37,237 nucleotides of DNA from an uncultured Actinomycetes bacterium (GTDB taxonomy: Bacteria; Actinomycetota; Actinomycetes; Mycobacteriales; Mycobacteriaceae). The notes under the pieces were generated by a model that had not been told where the DNA came from, ran no database searches, and saw nothing but the letters and a program-made list of their open reading frames with translations. The position numbers and the translations under genes were made by a program. Position 1 is the first letter of the stretch. Each line of letters begins with the position of its first letter. Below, one piece after another: positions 1-9,200 of the stretch. The stretch is taken from assembly GCA_903862565.1 (NCBI GenBank), contig CAIOYU010000405.1, positions 1-37,237 on the forward strand. The letters are read 5' to 3'.

Positions 1-797
1 CCGTCGTCGATGGCGTCCTGCAACGGCTTGAGCAGTACGACGCCCACGCCGCTGCCGAAAATCGTTCCGTCCGAACGGATGTCGAAGGGACGGCACCGCC
101 CGGTCGGGGACACCATGGACCCCGGCTCGTACCAGTAGCCCACCTGGTGCGGCACCCGGATCGAGGAACCGCCGGCCAGTGCCATCTCGCACTCGCCGTT
201 GAGGATGCTCTGGCAGGCCAGGTGGACTGCGACCAGTGACGACGAGCAGGCGGTCTGCACCGACAGCGCCGGGCCGCGCAGGTTGAACTGGTGTGCCACC
301 CGGGTGGCCAGGTGGTCCTTGTCGGTGTTCAGCGACAGGTTGACCATGTCGAAGCTCGCGCCCTGACCGATCACCAGGTGCGGGTCGTAGTGCGACATGA
401 TGTTGTGCAGCAGATATCCGCTGGAGGAACTCGTCCCGAACACTCCGACGGTCTTGTCGTCGGTGGCCGGGTTGAAGCCGGCGTCCTCCATCGCGTGCCA
501 GGCGGTCTGCAGGAAGAGCCGATGCTGGGGGTCGAGCATCCGTGCGGCGGCCGGGGTGAGGCCGAAGAAGTCGGCGTCGAACTCCTCGATGCCGGGCATC
601 AGCGCTGCGCGGCGAACGTAGGACTTGTTGGCCAGGGCCTTCTCGCTGACCCCGGCGCTGAGCAGATCGTCCTCGGAGACGTCGACGATGGACTCGACGC
701 CCGAGCGAAGGTTCCGCCAGAACTCCGACAGGGACCTGGCGCCCGGGAAGCGCCCGGCCATGCCGATGACGGCAATCGCGTTACTGCTGCTGGTCAC
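1..797 (-). CDS. ppsE: PpsE-like polyketide synthase, N-terminal KS only (cut by window edge)
   Basis: I translated this by hand because the ORF track does not list it. It starts at a GTG whose last two bases overlap the TGA of the 1831-aa PKS (GTGA overlap), so it is probably translationally coupled. About 265 codons are visible, all ketosynthase: AIAVIGMAGRFPGA near residues 8-20, DPQHRLF near 89-95, and the active-site QTACSSS with Cys184. The QTACSSS (rather than DTACSSS) site, the SGYLLHN and DPHLV stretches and the almost absent N-terminal docking helix resemble M. tuberculosis PpsE as I remember it. PpsE performs the last extension of phthiocerol and hands the chain on, with TesA and PapA5 as partners. 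The AT, ACP and C-terminal parts lie outside the window, so only family assignment by KS is possible. Confidence 0.85.
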   Translation of the reverse strand, partial: MTSSSNAIAVIGMAGRFPGARSLSEFWRNLRSGVESIVDVSEDDLLSAGVSEKALANKSYVRRAALMPGIEEFDADFFGLTPAAARMLDPQHRLFLQTAWHAMEDAGFNPATDDKTVGVFGTSSSSGYLLHNIMSHYDPHLVIGQGASFDMVNLSLNTDKDHLATRVAHQFNLRGPALSVQTACSSSLVAVHLACQSILNGECEMALAGGSSIRVPHQVGYWYEPGSMVSPTGRCRPFDIRSDGTIFGSGVGVVLLKPLQDAIDD

Positions 798-3700
798 GGT
801 CGTCTCACCTTTCGCCGTTCGGCGGCGCGCTGACGGGCCGCGGCCCGTGTCTGGGCCCGCTCCTTCACCGCGCTGGGGCGCTCCACGGAGCTTTCGGCCA
901 GGTCGAGCTGGCGAATGATGTCGACCGCCAGGTCGGTCAGGCTGGCGCCCTGCAGGATCAGGGCCACCGGCGGTTCCACACCGAAGTCGGCGCGAACGGA
1001 GTTTCGCATCCGCACCGCCATCAGCGAGTCCATCCCCAACTCGGTGAGGGGTTGCACGATGTCGATGGCGTTCTCGTCGGCGAAGCCCATCACCGCGGAG
1101 ATCCGCTTGCGCAGGCGGGCGGTCACGGCCGGCTCCACCTCGTCGGGACCGAGTTCGCGCAGCGCCTCGAGGCCGCCCCAGTCGTCGTCGGCGTCGAGCA
1201 GGTCCAGTTCCGCGCCCAGGTTGGTGAAGTAGGCGAGCTGACGGATCTCCGGGAAAGCCTCCAGCGCGCGGTCCAGACGCAGCCGTGCCACGCCCACCTT
1301 GGTGAAGTCACCGCCCAGCACCGCCTCCAGCGCCTCGATGCCCTCGGCGGGCGACATCGGATCGATCACGCTGAACGACAGCGCGCGGGCCAGGCCCACG
1401 TCCGCCCACTGACCCCAGTGGATGCCGACGGCGGGAAGCCCGGCCGCCCGGCGCCACTCGACCAGGGCGTCGAGCCAGGAGTTGGCGCATCCGTAGGACA
1501 GCTGTCCGGGTGAGCCCAGCAGGGAGACCACCGAGGAGAACCCGGCCCACCAGTCCAGATCCCGGTCGGCGGTCGCTTCGTGCAGCCAGACCGCACCGGC
1601 TGCCTTGGGCGCCCAGATGCGGTCCAGGCTGTCCTCGGTGAGCCCGGCGACGAGTTGGTCATCGAGCACCGCGGCGGCGTGGATGACCCCGCGCAGGGGC
1701 AGGCCGGTCTGCTCGGCGGCAGCGACGAGCCGTTCGGCCACGCCTGCGGCGGCGATGTCCCCGAGTTCGGCGACGACGTCGGTGCGGCCGCCCAATTCGT
1801 CGCCCAACTCGTCGAGGACCGCTTGGGTCTCCTCCGTGGGGGCCGACCGGCCGTTGAGGACGACGCGCCCGGCGCCCCGGTCGACGAGCCAGCGGGCGAC
1901 CTGCAGGCCGATGCCGCCGAGACCGCCGGTGACGATGTAGGCGCCGTCGGCCCGGACCACCGGATTCACCGGGCGCTCAGGCGCTTTCGCGCGGGAGAGC
2001 CGTTCGACGTACCGGCGGCCGCCGCGCCACGCCACCACGTCGTCCTTGGCGGAGGCGGCCAGTTCGGCGCGCAGGGCCGCCGTCGGATCGGCTGCAGCAT
2101 CGCCGTCGAGGTCGACCAGCGTGGTGCGCAGTCCCGGGTGCTCGGTGGCCAGCACGCGGACCAGGCCGCGCAGGGTGCCGATGCCGGGGTTGCCCGCCCC
2201 CGCATCTGAATCTGGGCCACCGTTGACCACCAGTCCGCCCCGGCCGACCAGCCACAGGCGCGGGGAGGCGCCGTGCCAGCCGCCGGTGATCGTGCGCACC
2301 GCCGCGGAGATCGCCCACACCTTGTCGCGGGCGTAGGCCAAGGCACTCCCGGCGTCGCCGGTTGCGAACGGTCGCTGCCCGACGAAGGCGATCACTCCGG
2401 TCGGGGGCAGGTCGGGATTCGAGGCGGCCTCGGCGAAAGCCGACTGGACCGCCGACTCGTCGTTGAGGTCGGCGGTGAGCACCCGGCGGGTGGCACCGGA
2501 GAATGCGGCGGCGAATTCGCCGGCGGTCGCCTCGCTGTCGGGGCCGTCGGTGAGCAGCAGCCAACTGCCCTGGGGCTCAGTCGGCGACACTGCAGTGCCC
2601 GGCTCGGCGGGGACTTCCTCCCAGCCGACGCTGAACAGCTTCTGGGACAACGGCAATGGAACCGTGCGGCGCTGGACGCGGCGTAGGTAGACGCCGTTGA
2701 CCTCGGCGAGCGGATAGCCGGCGTCGTCCAGCAGCGTGACCCGGCCGACGGCGTCGCCGCCGTCGTCGTCGATGCTCACCAGTTCGGCCCGGCAGCGTGC
2801 GCGCCGCCCGATCTCGCCGAACACCCGAATGGACTCCATAGCCACCGGCAGGTATGTCACATCACCTGCGCCGGCGAGTATTTCAGCGGGCATCGCGGCG
2901 GCGAGACCCTGCAGTGCGGCGTCGAGCATGACCGGATGCAGCACGATGCCGCGGTGCGGGGTCGCCTCGTCGGGCAGTGCGATCTCGGTCTCGGTCCACC
3001 CGCCGGGGGTCCGGACGATCCGCGACAGGGCGGCGAACGCGTGCCCGTGATGGGCGCCGGTCCGGCGCAGCGCCGAGTAGAAGTCGTTGGGCGACAGCAC
3101 AGTTCCGTCGGGTGTGGCGGGCTGCGGTTCGCGCTCGGGTGTGCCGTTTCGGGCGGCCCGGACGCGGGCGACCGCGTGCCGGGTCCAGGCGCCGGCGGCC
3201 GAGCGGGAGAAGATCTCGACGCGCTTGTCGCCGCCGTCGTCGAACAGTTGGGTGGTCAGGGTCGTGTGTTCGTCCAGGGGCAGCATCTGTTCGACCTCGA
3301 GGCGGTCCACCTCGACCTCGCGGGCCGGCAGGCCGAGGGCTTCACACCCGGCCGCCAGCGCGATCTCGGCGAAGCCCGCCCCGGGCATGACCGGTAGGCC
3401 GTGCACCTTGTGGTCGGCGAGCCACGGGTGCATCTCGGTGCCGACGTCGGACTGCCACACGTGTGCACCGCCGGCGCTGACACCACCGGTGGGCAACTCG
3501 ACGTGCATCCCGAGCAGTGGGTGGGAGCCGATGAGTTGCCTTCTGCCCGAACCGCTGGGCATCCAGTAATCGGTGTGCAGCCACGGGGTGGGCGGCAGGT
3601 CCACGAGGTGGTCCTGCAAGGACATACCGGGTTCCCCGGCCGTGGGGGCGGGGTTACGCGGCGGTCGCAGGGTGGCCAGCTGGGTGTGGAAAGTCAGTGT

Positions 3701-6289
3701 TTCGGGGTTGTCGCGGTTGATCGTGCCGAGCACCCGAACCTTCTTGGCGGGGCTGGCCGATTCCAAGGTTTCGGTGATCGCCCGGGTCAGCAGCGGATGA
3801 GGGCTGACCTCGACGAAGTTGGTGTGGTCGGCGCCCGCGGCGTGTACCGCCTGGCTGAACCGGACCGGGTTGCGCAGGTTGGCCGCCCAGTAGTCGGCGC
3901 TGTACAGCGGTGCGCTGCCGGTGTATTCGGTGGTGCTGATCATCGGGATCGTCGGCCCGGCCGGATCCAGGTGGGCGAGGGCGGCACGAAGGTCGGCCAG
4001 GATCGGATCGATGGTCGGGTGATGCGAGGCGACGTCGACCTGGATACGCCGGGCCAGAAGGCCTTTGGCGTCGACGTCGGCGACGAGCGCGTCGACCTGG
4101 TCGGGCGGTCCGGCGATCACGGTCTGCTTCGGCGCGGCGTATACCGCGATCGTGACGTCCGGGTGGCCCGCGATCAGCCGCTCGGCGGCGTGGGCGTCCA
4201 GTTCCAGCAGCGCCATCGCGCCCTGGCCGGACAGCCGGGCCATCAGCCGCGACCGGGTGGCGATCACGTCCAGGCCCTCGGCGGGAGTCAGTGCCCCGGC
4301 CACCACCGCGGCCGTGACCTCCCCCATCGAATGCCCGATGACGGCGTCGGGTTCCACACCGTAGGAGCGCCACAACTGGGTCAGCGCCAACTGCACGGCC
4401 ACCAGCACCGGCTGGATCCGGTCGATGCCGACGACGTCCTCGCCGGACTCGAGCACTCCGCGCAGCGAGAATCCGACCGTCTCGGCGAAGATCGGTTCGA
4501 GTTCGTCGACCGCTTTGGCGAAGGCGGGTTCCTGGGCCAGCAGGGTCCGGCCCATGCCGGCCCACTGCGAACCCTGACCGGAATACAGGAAGACGGTGCC
4601 CGTCCCGGGTACGGCGTCGTGGGCGGCCACCACACCGGGCGCCGGTTGCCCCGCGGCCAGCGCGCGCAGACCGGCGGCCGCCTCGGTGTGGTTACGGGCG
4701 CAGACCGTGGCGACCGTGCCGAACCGGCTGCGCTGATTGAGGGTGTAGGCGAAGTCGGCCAACGGCACCGTGGCGCCGTCGCGCTCGATCCAGTCGGCCA
4801 GCATCCCGGCGTTCGCGGCGACCCGCTGGGCCGACTTCCCGGAAACCACCAGCGTCACAACGCCGGAACCCTCGGCGGCGGCCGGTGCGGATTCGGGTCC
4901 CTGTTCCAGAACCACATGAGCGTTCGTCCCGCCCATGCCGAACGAGGACACCGCGGCGCGGCGCGGGCCCCCGGTGGACGGCCACGGAACGGCTTCGGTG
5001 GGGACGAAGAACCGGGTGGCCGACGGGTCGATCGCCGGGTTCCACTGGTCGAAGTTCAGGTTCGGCGGAATGCTGCCATGCCGAAGCGCCAGAACGGCTT
5101 TGATGAGTCCGGCGATACCGGCCGCGGCCTCGAGGTGGCCGAAGTTGGTCTTGACGGCGCCCAGCGCGCACGGCGCGTCGCCTTTTCCGTACACCGCAGC
5201 CAGGGCGTCGAACTCGATCGGATCGCCCAATGCGGTTCCGGTGCCGTGGGTTTCGATGAAGTCCACCGACCCCGCCGTCACATCGGCGGAGCGCAGGGCG
5301 CGGACGAGCACGTCCCGTTGCGACGGCGCGTTCGGGGCGGTCAGGCCGTTCGACCGGCCGTCCTGATTGACCGCCGACCCGCGCACCACCGCCAGCACGC
5401 GGTCGCCGTCGCGAACAGCGTCGGTGAGGCGCTTGAGCACCACCACGCCCACGCCCTCACCGCGGACGAAGCCGTCGGCTCGGGAGTCGAACGCGTGGCA
5501 CTTGCCGTGCGGCGAAAGCATTCCCCACTTCGCCAGTGCGAGTTGGGTTTCCGGGCGCAGGTTGAGGCTGACGCCGCCGGCCAGGGCCAGGTCGCTCTCG
5601 CGCATCCGCAGGCTCTGGCAGGCCAGGTGCACCGACACCAGAGACGACGAGCATGCGGTGTCGACCGCGACGGCCGGACCGCGCAGGCCCAGCAGGTAGG
5701 CGATTCGGCCGACGGTGACGCTGTGGGCGTTCCCGGTTGCCGAGTAGGCGTCGATGGTGTCGGGGTTCTCGGCGGCCGCGCTCTGGTATTCGGTGTAGTA
5801 CACGCCCAGCATGACCGCCGTGCGCGACTCCCCGATCTTCTCCGGGGCGATGCCGGCATTCTCCAGTGCCTCCCAGGCCACCTCCAGGGCTACCCGCTGC
5901 TGCGGATCCATCGCCACGGCCTCGCGCGGGGAGATGCCGAAGAAATCGGCGTCGAACCCGGCGACGTCGGACAGGTAGGCGCCCCACTTGGTGGGCATCT
6001 TCCCCGGCGCCATGGGATCGGTGTCGTAGAAGGCCTCGGCGTCCCAGCGTTCGGGGGGCACCACGGTGACCGCGTCCGTACCGTTTTCCAGGAGGTCCCA
6101 GTAGGCCTCCGGCCCGCTCACGCCCCCGGGGAAGCGGCATCCGATGCCGACCACCGCGATCGGTTCGGCGCCCGCGATCCGGGACGCCTTGTCGAACTGT
6201 TCGGTGAGCGCCGTTCGCTGCTCGGCCGTCATGGCCGAAATCCGGTCGAATGTGGTTTTGATCGGCGTCTGCTTGTTCGGACTTGTCAT
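794..6289 (-). CDS. Modular type I PKS, KS-AT-DH-KR-ACP (1831 aa), PpsD-like body with PpsB-like N-terminus
   Basis: Single extension module. The N-terminal helix FDRISAMTAEQRTALTEQF (residues 14-32) looks like a docking peptide. KS has DTACSSS with Cys213 and ETHGTGT. AT has GHSMGEV and the specificity-type motif DVASHHPTID, which I recall from methylmalonyl-using PpsD. DH carries the full HxxxGxxxxP site (His960, HKVHGLPVMP) and LDAALQ (Asp1123), so it looks active. KR has GGLGGIG near residue 1455 and Ser/Tyr/Asn residues in SSVVS and YGCAN. ACP has GMDSLM with Ser1755. The tail is very basic (RAAARQRAAERRKVRRP), like PpsD, and should dock onto the PpsE-like enzyme encoded next. The start ATG overlaps the preceding stop (ATGA). 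There is no enoylreductase. Length matches PpsD (about 1827 aa), but the first ~200 residues look more like PpsB. Confidence 0.95.
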   Translation of the reverse strand: MTSPNKQTPIKTTFDRISAMTAEQRTALTEQFDKASRIAGAEPIAVVGIGCRFPGGVSGPEAYWDLLENGTDAVTVVPPERWDAEAFYDTDPMAPGKMPTKWGAYLSDVAGFDADFFGISPREAVAMDPQQRVALEVAWEALENAGIAPEKIGESRTAVMLGVYYTEYQSAAAENPDTIDAYSATGNAHSVTVGRIAYLLGLRGPAVAVDTACSSSLVSVHLACQSLRMRESDLALAGGVSLNLRPETQLALAKWGMLSPHGKCHAFDSRADGFVRGEGVGVVVLKRLTDAVRDGDRVLAVVRGSAVNQDGRSNGLTAPNAPSQRDVLVRALRSADVTAGSVDFIETHGTGTALGDPIEFDALAAVYGKGDAPCALGAVKTNFGHLEAAAGIAGLIKAVLALRHGSIPPNLNFDQWNPAIDPSATRFFVPTEAVPWPSTGGPRRAAVSSFGMGGTNAHVVLEQGPESAPAAAEGSGVVTLVVSGKSAQRVAANAGMLADWIERDGATVPLADFAYTLNQRSRFGTVATVCARNHTEAAAGLRALAAGQPAPGVVAAHDAVPGTGTVFLYSGQGSQWAGMGRTLLAQEPAFAKAVDELEPIFAETVGFSLRGVLESGEDVVGIDRIQPVLVAVQLALTQLWRSYGVEPDAVIGHSMGEVTAAVVAGALTPAEGLDVIATRSRLMARLSGQGAMALLELDAHAAERLIAGHPDVTIAVYAAPKQTVIAGPPDQVDALVADVDAKGLLARRIQVDVASHHPTIDPILADLRAALAHLDPAGPTIPMISTTEYTGSAPLYSADYWAANLRNPVRFSQAVHAAGADHTNFVEVSPHPLLTRAITETLESASPAKKVRVLGTINRDNPETLTFHTQLATLRPPRNPAPTAGEPGMSLQDHLVDLPPTPWLHTDYWMPSGSGRRQLIGSHPLLGMHVELPTGGVSAGGAHVWQSDVGTEMHPWLADHKVHGLPVMPGAGFAEIALAAGCEALGLPAREVEVDRLEVEQMLPLDEHTTLTTQLFDDGGDKRVEIFSRSAAGAWTRHAVARVRAARNGTPEREPQPATPDGTVLSPNDFYSALRRTGAHHGHAFAALSRIVRTPGGWTETEIALPDEATPHRGIVLHPVMLDAALQGLAAAMPAEILAGAGDVTYLPVAMESIRVFGEIGRRARCRAELVSIDDDGGDAVGRVTLLDDAGYPLAEVNGVYLRRVQRRTVPLPLSQKLFSVGWEEVPAEPGTAVSPTEPQGSWLLLTDGPDSEATAGEFAAAFSGATRRVLTADLNDESAVQSAFAEAASNPDLPPTGVIAFVGQRPFATGDAGSALAYARDKVWAISAAVRTITGGWHGASPRLWLVGRGGLVVNGGPDSDAGAGNPGIGTLRGLVRVLATEHPGLRTTLVDLDGDAAADPTAALRAELAASAKDDVVAWRGGRRYVERLSRAKAPERPVNPVVRADGAYIVTGGLGGIGLQVARWLVDRGAGRVVLNGRSAPTEETQAVLDELGDELGGRTDVVAELGDIAAAGVAERLVAAAEQTGLPLRGVIHAAAVLDDQLVAGLTEDSLDRIWAPKAAGAVWLHEATADRDLDWWAGFSSVVSLLGSPGQLSYGCANSWLDALVEWRRAAGLPAVGIHWGQWADVGLARALSFSVIDPMSPAEGIEALEAVLGGDFTKVGVARLRLDRALEAFPEIRQLAYFTNLGAELDLLDADDDWGGLEALRELGPDEVEPAVTARLRKRISAVMGFADENAIDIVQPLTELGMDSLMAVRMRNSVRADFGVEPPVALILQGASLTDLAVDIIRQLDLAESSVERPSAVKERAQTRAAARQRAAERRKVRRP

Positions 6290-9200
6290 CGGAAACCGCT
6301 CTCGGACTCGACGCTGTTGGACTCAACACTGTCGAACAGCGCATCCAGGACACTGACCGAGTCGGTGATCACCTCATTGTGGTCCTCCGACGACTGGTCC
6401 GCTTTGGGCGTCAGCAACCCTGCCACATGCGCGGCAAAGGACGAAACCGTGGGATGGTTCCACAGCATCGTCGCCGACAACTCCCTCCGCACCAGCTGCT
6501 TTGCGTCCCGGAGCAGGGTCATCGCCATCATCGAGTCCAGGCCCAACTCCGGGAACGGCGTGTCACAGTTCACCGCCGATTCCGGCATTCCCAACTCCCG
6601 GGCGAGAATCGCGCGCAGTCGCTGCCGAAGTTCGGCGACGATCTCCTCGGCCGACATCTCCGCCCAGTCCGGCACCTCGATGGGGGCCGACGAGGCATCC
6701 ACGTCGGTCGTCACCGGGACCGAGTCCACCGCAGCGTACCGCAATCCCCGCAGGTCGACCCAGGTGCCGCCGTCGCGGCCCACCACCGTGACGTCGACCA
6801 CGAGATCGTCCCCGGTGCCACCGCGGCGGCGCACGACGACGGTGCCGTCCGGGCCCGTGGGTGCGGCCGTCCAGTGCACTCCCTCGACGGCGGCGGGCAG
6901 TAACAGCCGAGAATCGGACCGGTCGGCGAGCCGGGCCAGGTAAACCGCGGCGTCCAGGACGGCAGCGCCCTCGAAATGGGAGCCCTGGGCGTCGCCACTC
7001 GGCGCAGCGGGCAAGGTGACCGTGCCGCTGAGCCCGCCGGGAACCGGCTCGCAGCCACGGACCGCCCAGTCGAAAGCCTGCCCGTCGACGCCGACGGCCC
7101 GCTGCAGGTCGGCGATGGCCGCGGCGGTCAGAGGTTCGCCGAGGCCGGGTTCGGTCGCGGCGTGCGCGTCCCCGTCCGGCGGCGCCGGAAGACGTTCGGC
7201 GAGGCGCGCGCTGCAGTGCCGGGTCCAGCGGTCGGCCGGGGCCCCGCGGCCGGCGCTCGACGACACCGTCACCGCGTCCCCGTCGACGCTGACCCGGATG
7301 ACGCGCGGCCTGTCGACCACGATCGGGTACTCGAACCGAAGATCGGCCAGCGCCGGGGTTCCGCGTTGGGCCGCCACGGCGCACAACGTCTCCACCAGCA
7401 CCGATACCGGCACCACCTCGACACCGTGCACCCGGTGGCCACCCGGATAGGGCCGGGCGTCTGGGTCCAGCAGCGCCAACCATTCGGCATCGCCGCCCTG
7501 CTCGCCGAGCAGGGTGCCGAAGACGGGTGCGCCCAACTGGTCGGCACCGGTTGCACCGCCGGACAACAGGCTGTCGATCACGGGCATCGGCGCCCGCATC
7601 CCGTAGGCGTCGGCGAGCCGGCTCCAGTCCGCCGCGACCACGACCGACTGCACGCCGGCGTCCGGGCTGAGCACCGCCGGGAGCAGCCGGATCGCCACGT
7701 CGTTGGGCATCGGCAGCAATCCGGCCGATTTCGTCGACGGCTGTGCGTCGGCCCAGCTCTTCCACAGGCCCCAGTCGACGACCGTGGCGGGCAGCCCCAG
7801 GGCCCGGCGCGCGTAGGCCAGTGTGTCGAGGAAGGCGTTGGCCGCGGTGTAGTGCCCCAGCCAGCGGGAGCCGATGATGCCGGTGACCGAGGAGAACAGC
7901 ACGAAGCGGTGTATCGGGGTGGTCAGCGACAGCGTGTGCAGCACGGCCGCGGCATCCAGCTTGGGCCGGAACATGGTGGTCACGTCGAGGTCGGTCATCT
8001 CGCTGATCAGCGCTTCGGTCCCGGCCAGCGCCGCCAGGTACACCCCGTCCAGCGGTGGCAGATCGGCCCCGAACCGGTCGAACAGCGCGCTCATCGCGGC
8101 GTGGTCGGCGGCGTCGGCGGCCACCTCCACCAGTGTCGTGCCCAGGCCGGCCAGTTCAGTTGCGAGCTCACCCAGCCCGTTGCCGCGGCGCGATACCGCG
8201 ACGACGGTCGAGGCGCCCATCTCGGCGAGTTGGCGGATCAGGTAGGGCCCGACGTTGCCGGTCGCGCCGATCACCAGGTGGCTGGTGCCCCCCTCGAGGC
8301 GGGTCAGCCCGACCGCCGGGGCCGGCTGGGGTTCGAGTCGGGGCACGTGGCGTGTGCCGCGGCGGTACACCGCTTGATCGTCGGGTCCGGCATCGGCCGC
8401 CTCGGCCGACACCCAGCGCGCCACCAGTTCGGCGGGCACCGCGTCGTCGACGTCGAGGATTCCCGACCAGAACTCGGGGTGCTCCAGCCTGATGGTGCGC
8501 GCCATGCCCCAGAGGACGGCGTGCACCGGATCGGCCCGATCGCCCTCGGTGAGGGGTTGGGCATTGCGGGTGACGATCAACAGCTTCGGGGGTTCGGCCG
8601 TCCCGGCCAGCACCGTGACCAGCCGGCGGGCGTCGTTGAAGAGGCGGTATCCCGCCGCCACGTCGAGGCGGCCCGACTGTGCGGACGGGGCGAAGACGAC
8701 GTGGTCCACGCCGGCCAGTGCCGCCCGCAGTGCGGCGTCGTCCCCGACGCTCTCGACGGTCAGCGCCCGTGCGTTCCCGCCCAGTAGTCGGGCCAGGTCC
8801 GCGTCGGCGTGCCCACCGTCGCCCAGCACCAGCCACGACCGGCCTGGGGTGTCGTGCGCGCCGGCCAGCGGCCGGGCCGGCCAGGCCAGCGCGTGGAACC
8901 AGTCGGTGTCCCCCGTGCGGTCCCCCGTGCGGTCCCCCGTGCGATCCCCCGTGCGGTCGCGGCGTTCCGGGGAACTCGAGGTGAGCCAGTGCCGGGTGTG
9001 GTGCCAGGGCGTGGCCGGAATCCGCGGGTGCGGTTCGGCGGGGTGGACGACCTTGGGCGGGCGGACGGTATGGGTGGCGTTGAGGTTGGCCCGGAAGGTG
9101 AAGGTGTCGTTGGTGTCGCGCAGCAGTGTCGCGATGGTGTGGTGGTGGCGGTCGTCGAGCGTCTCGTCGATCGCGTAGGCGAGCAACGGGTGCGGGCTGA

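Noticed and set aside
3401-6943. 1180-aa plus-strand ORF
   Set aside because: Lies wholly opposite two PKS genes; low-complexity His/Gly/Arg/Val content typical of the antisense frame of high-GC genes, no known motif.
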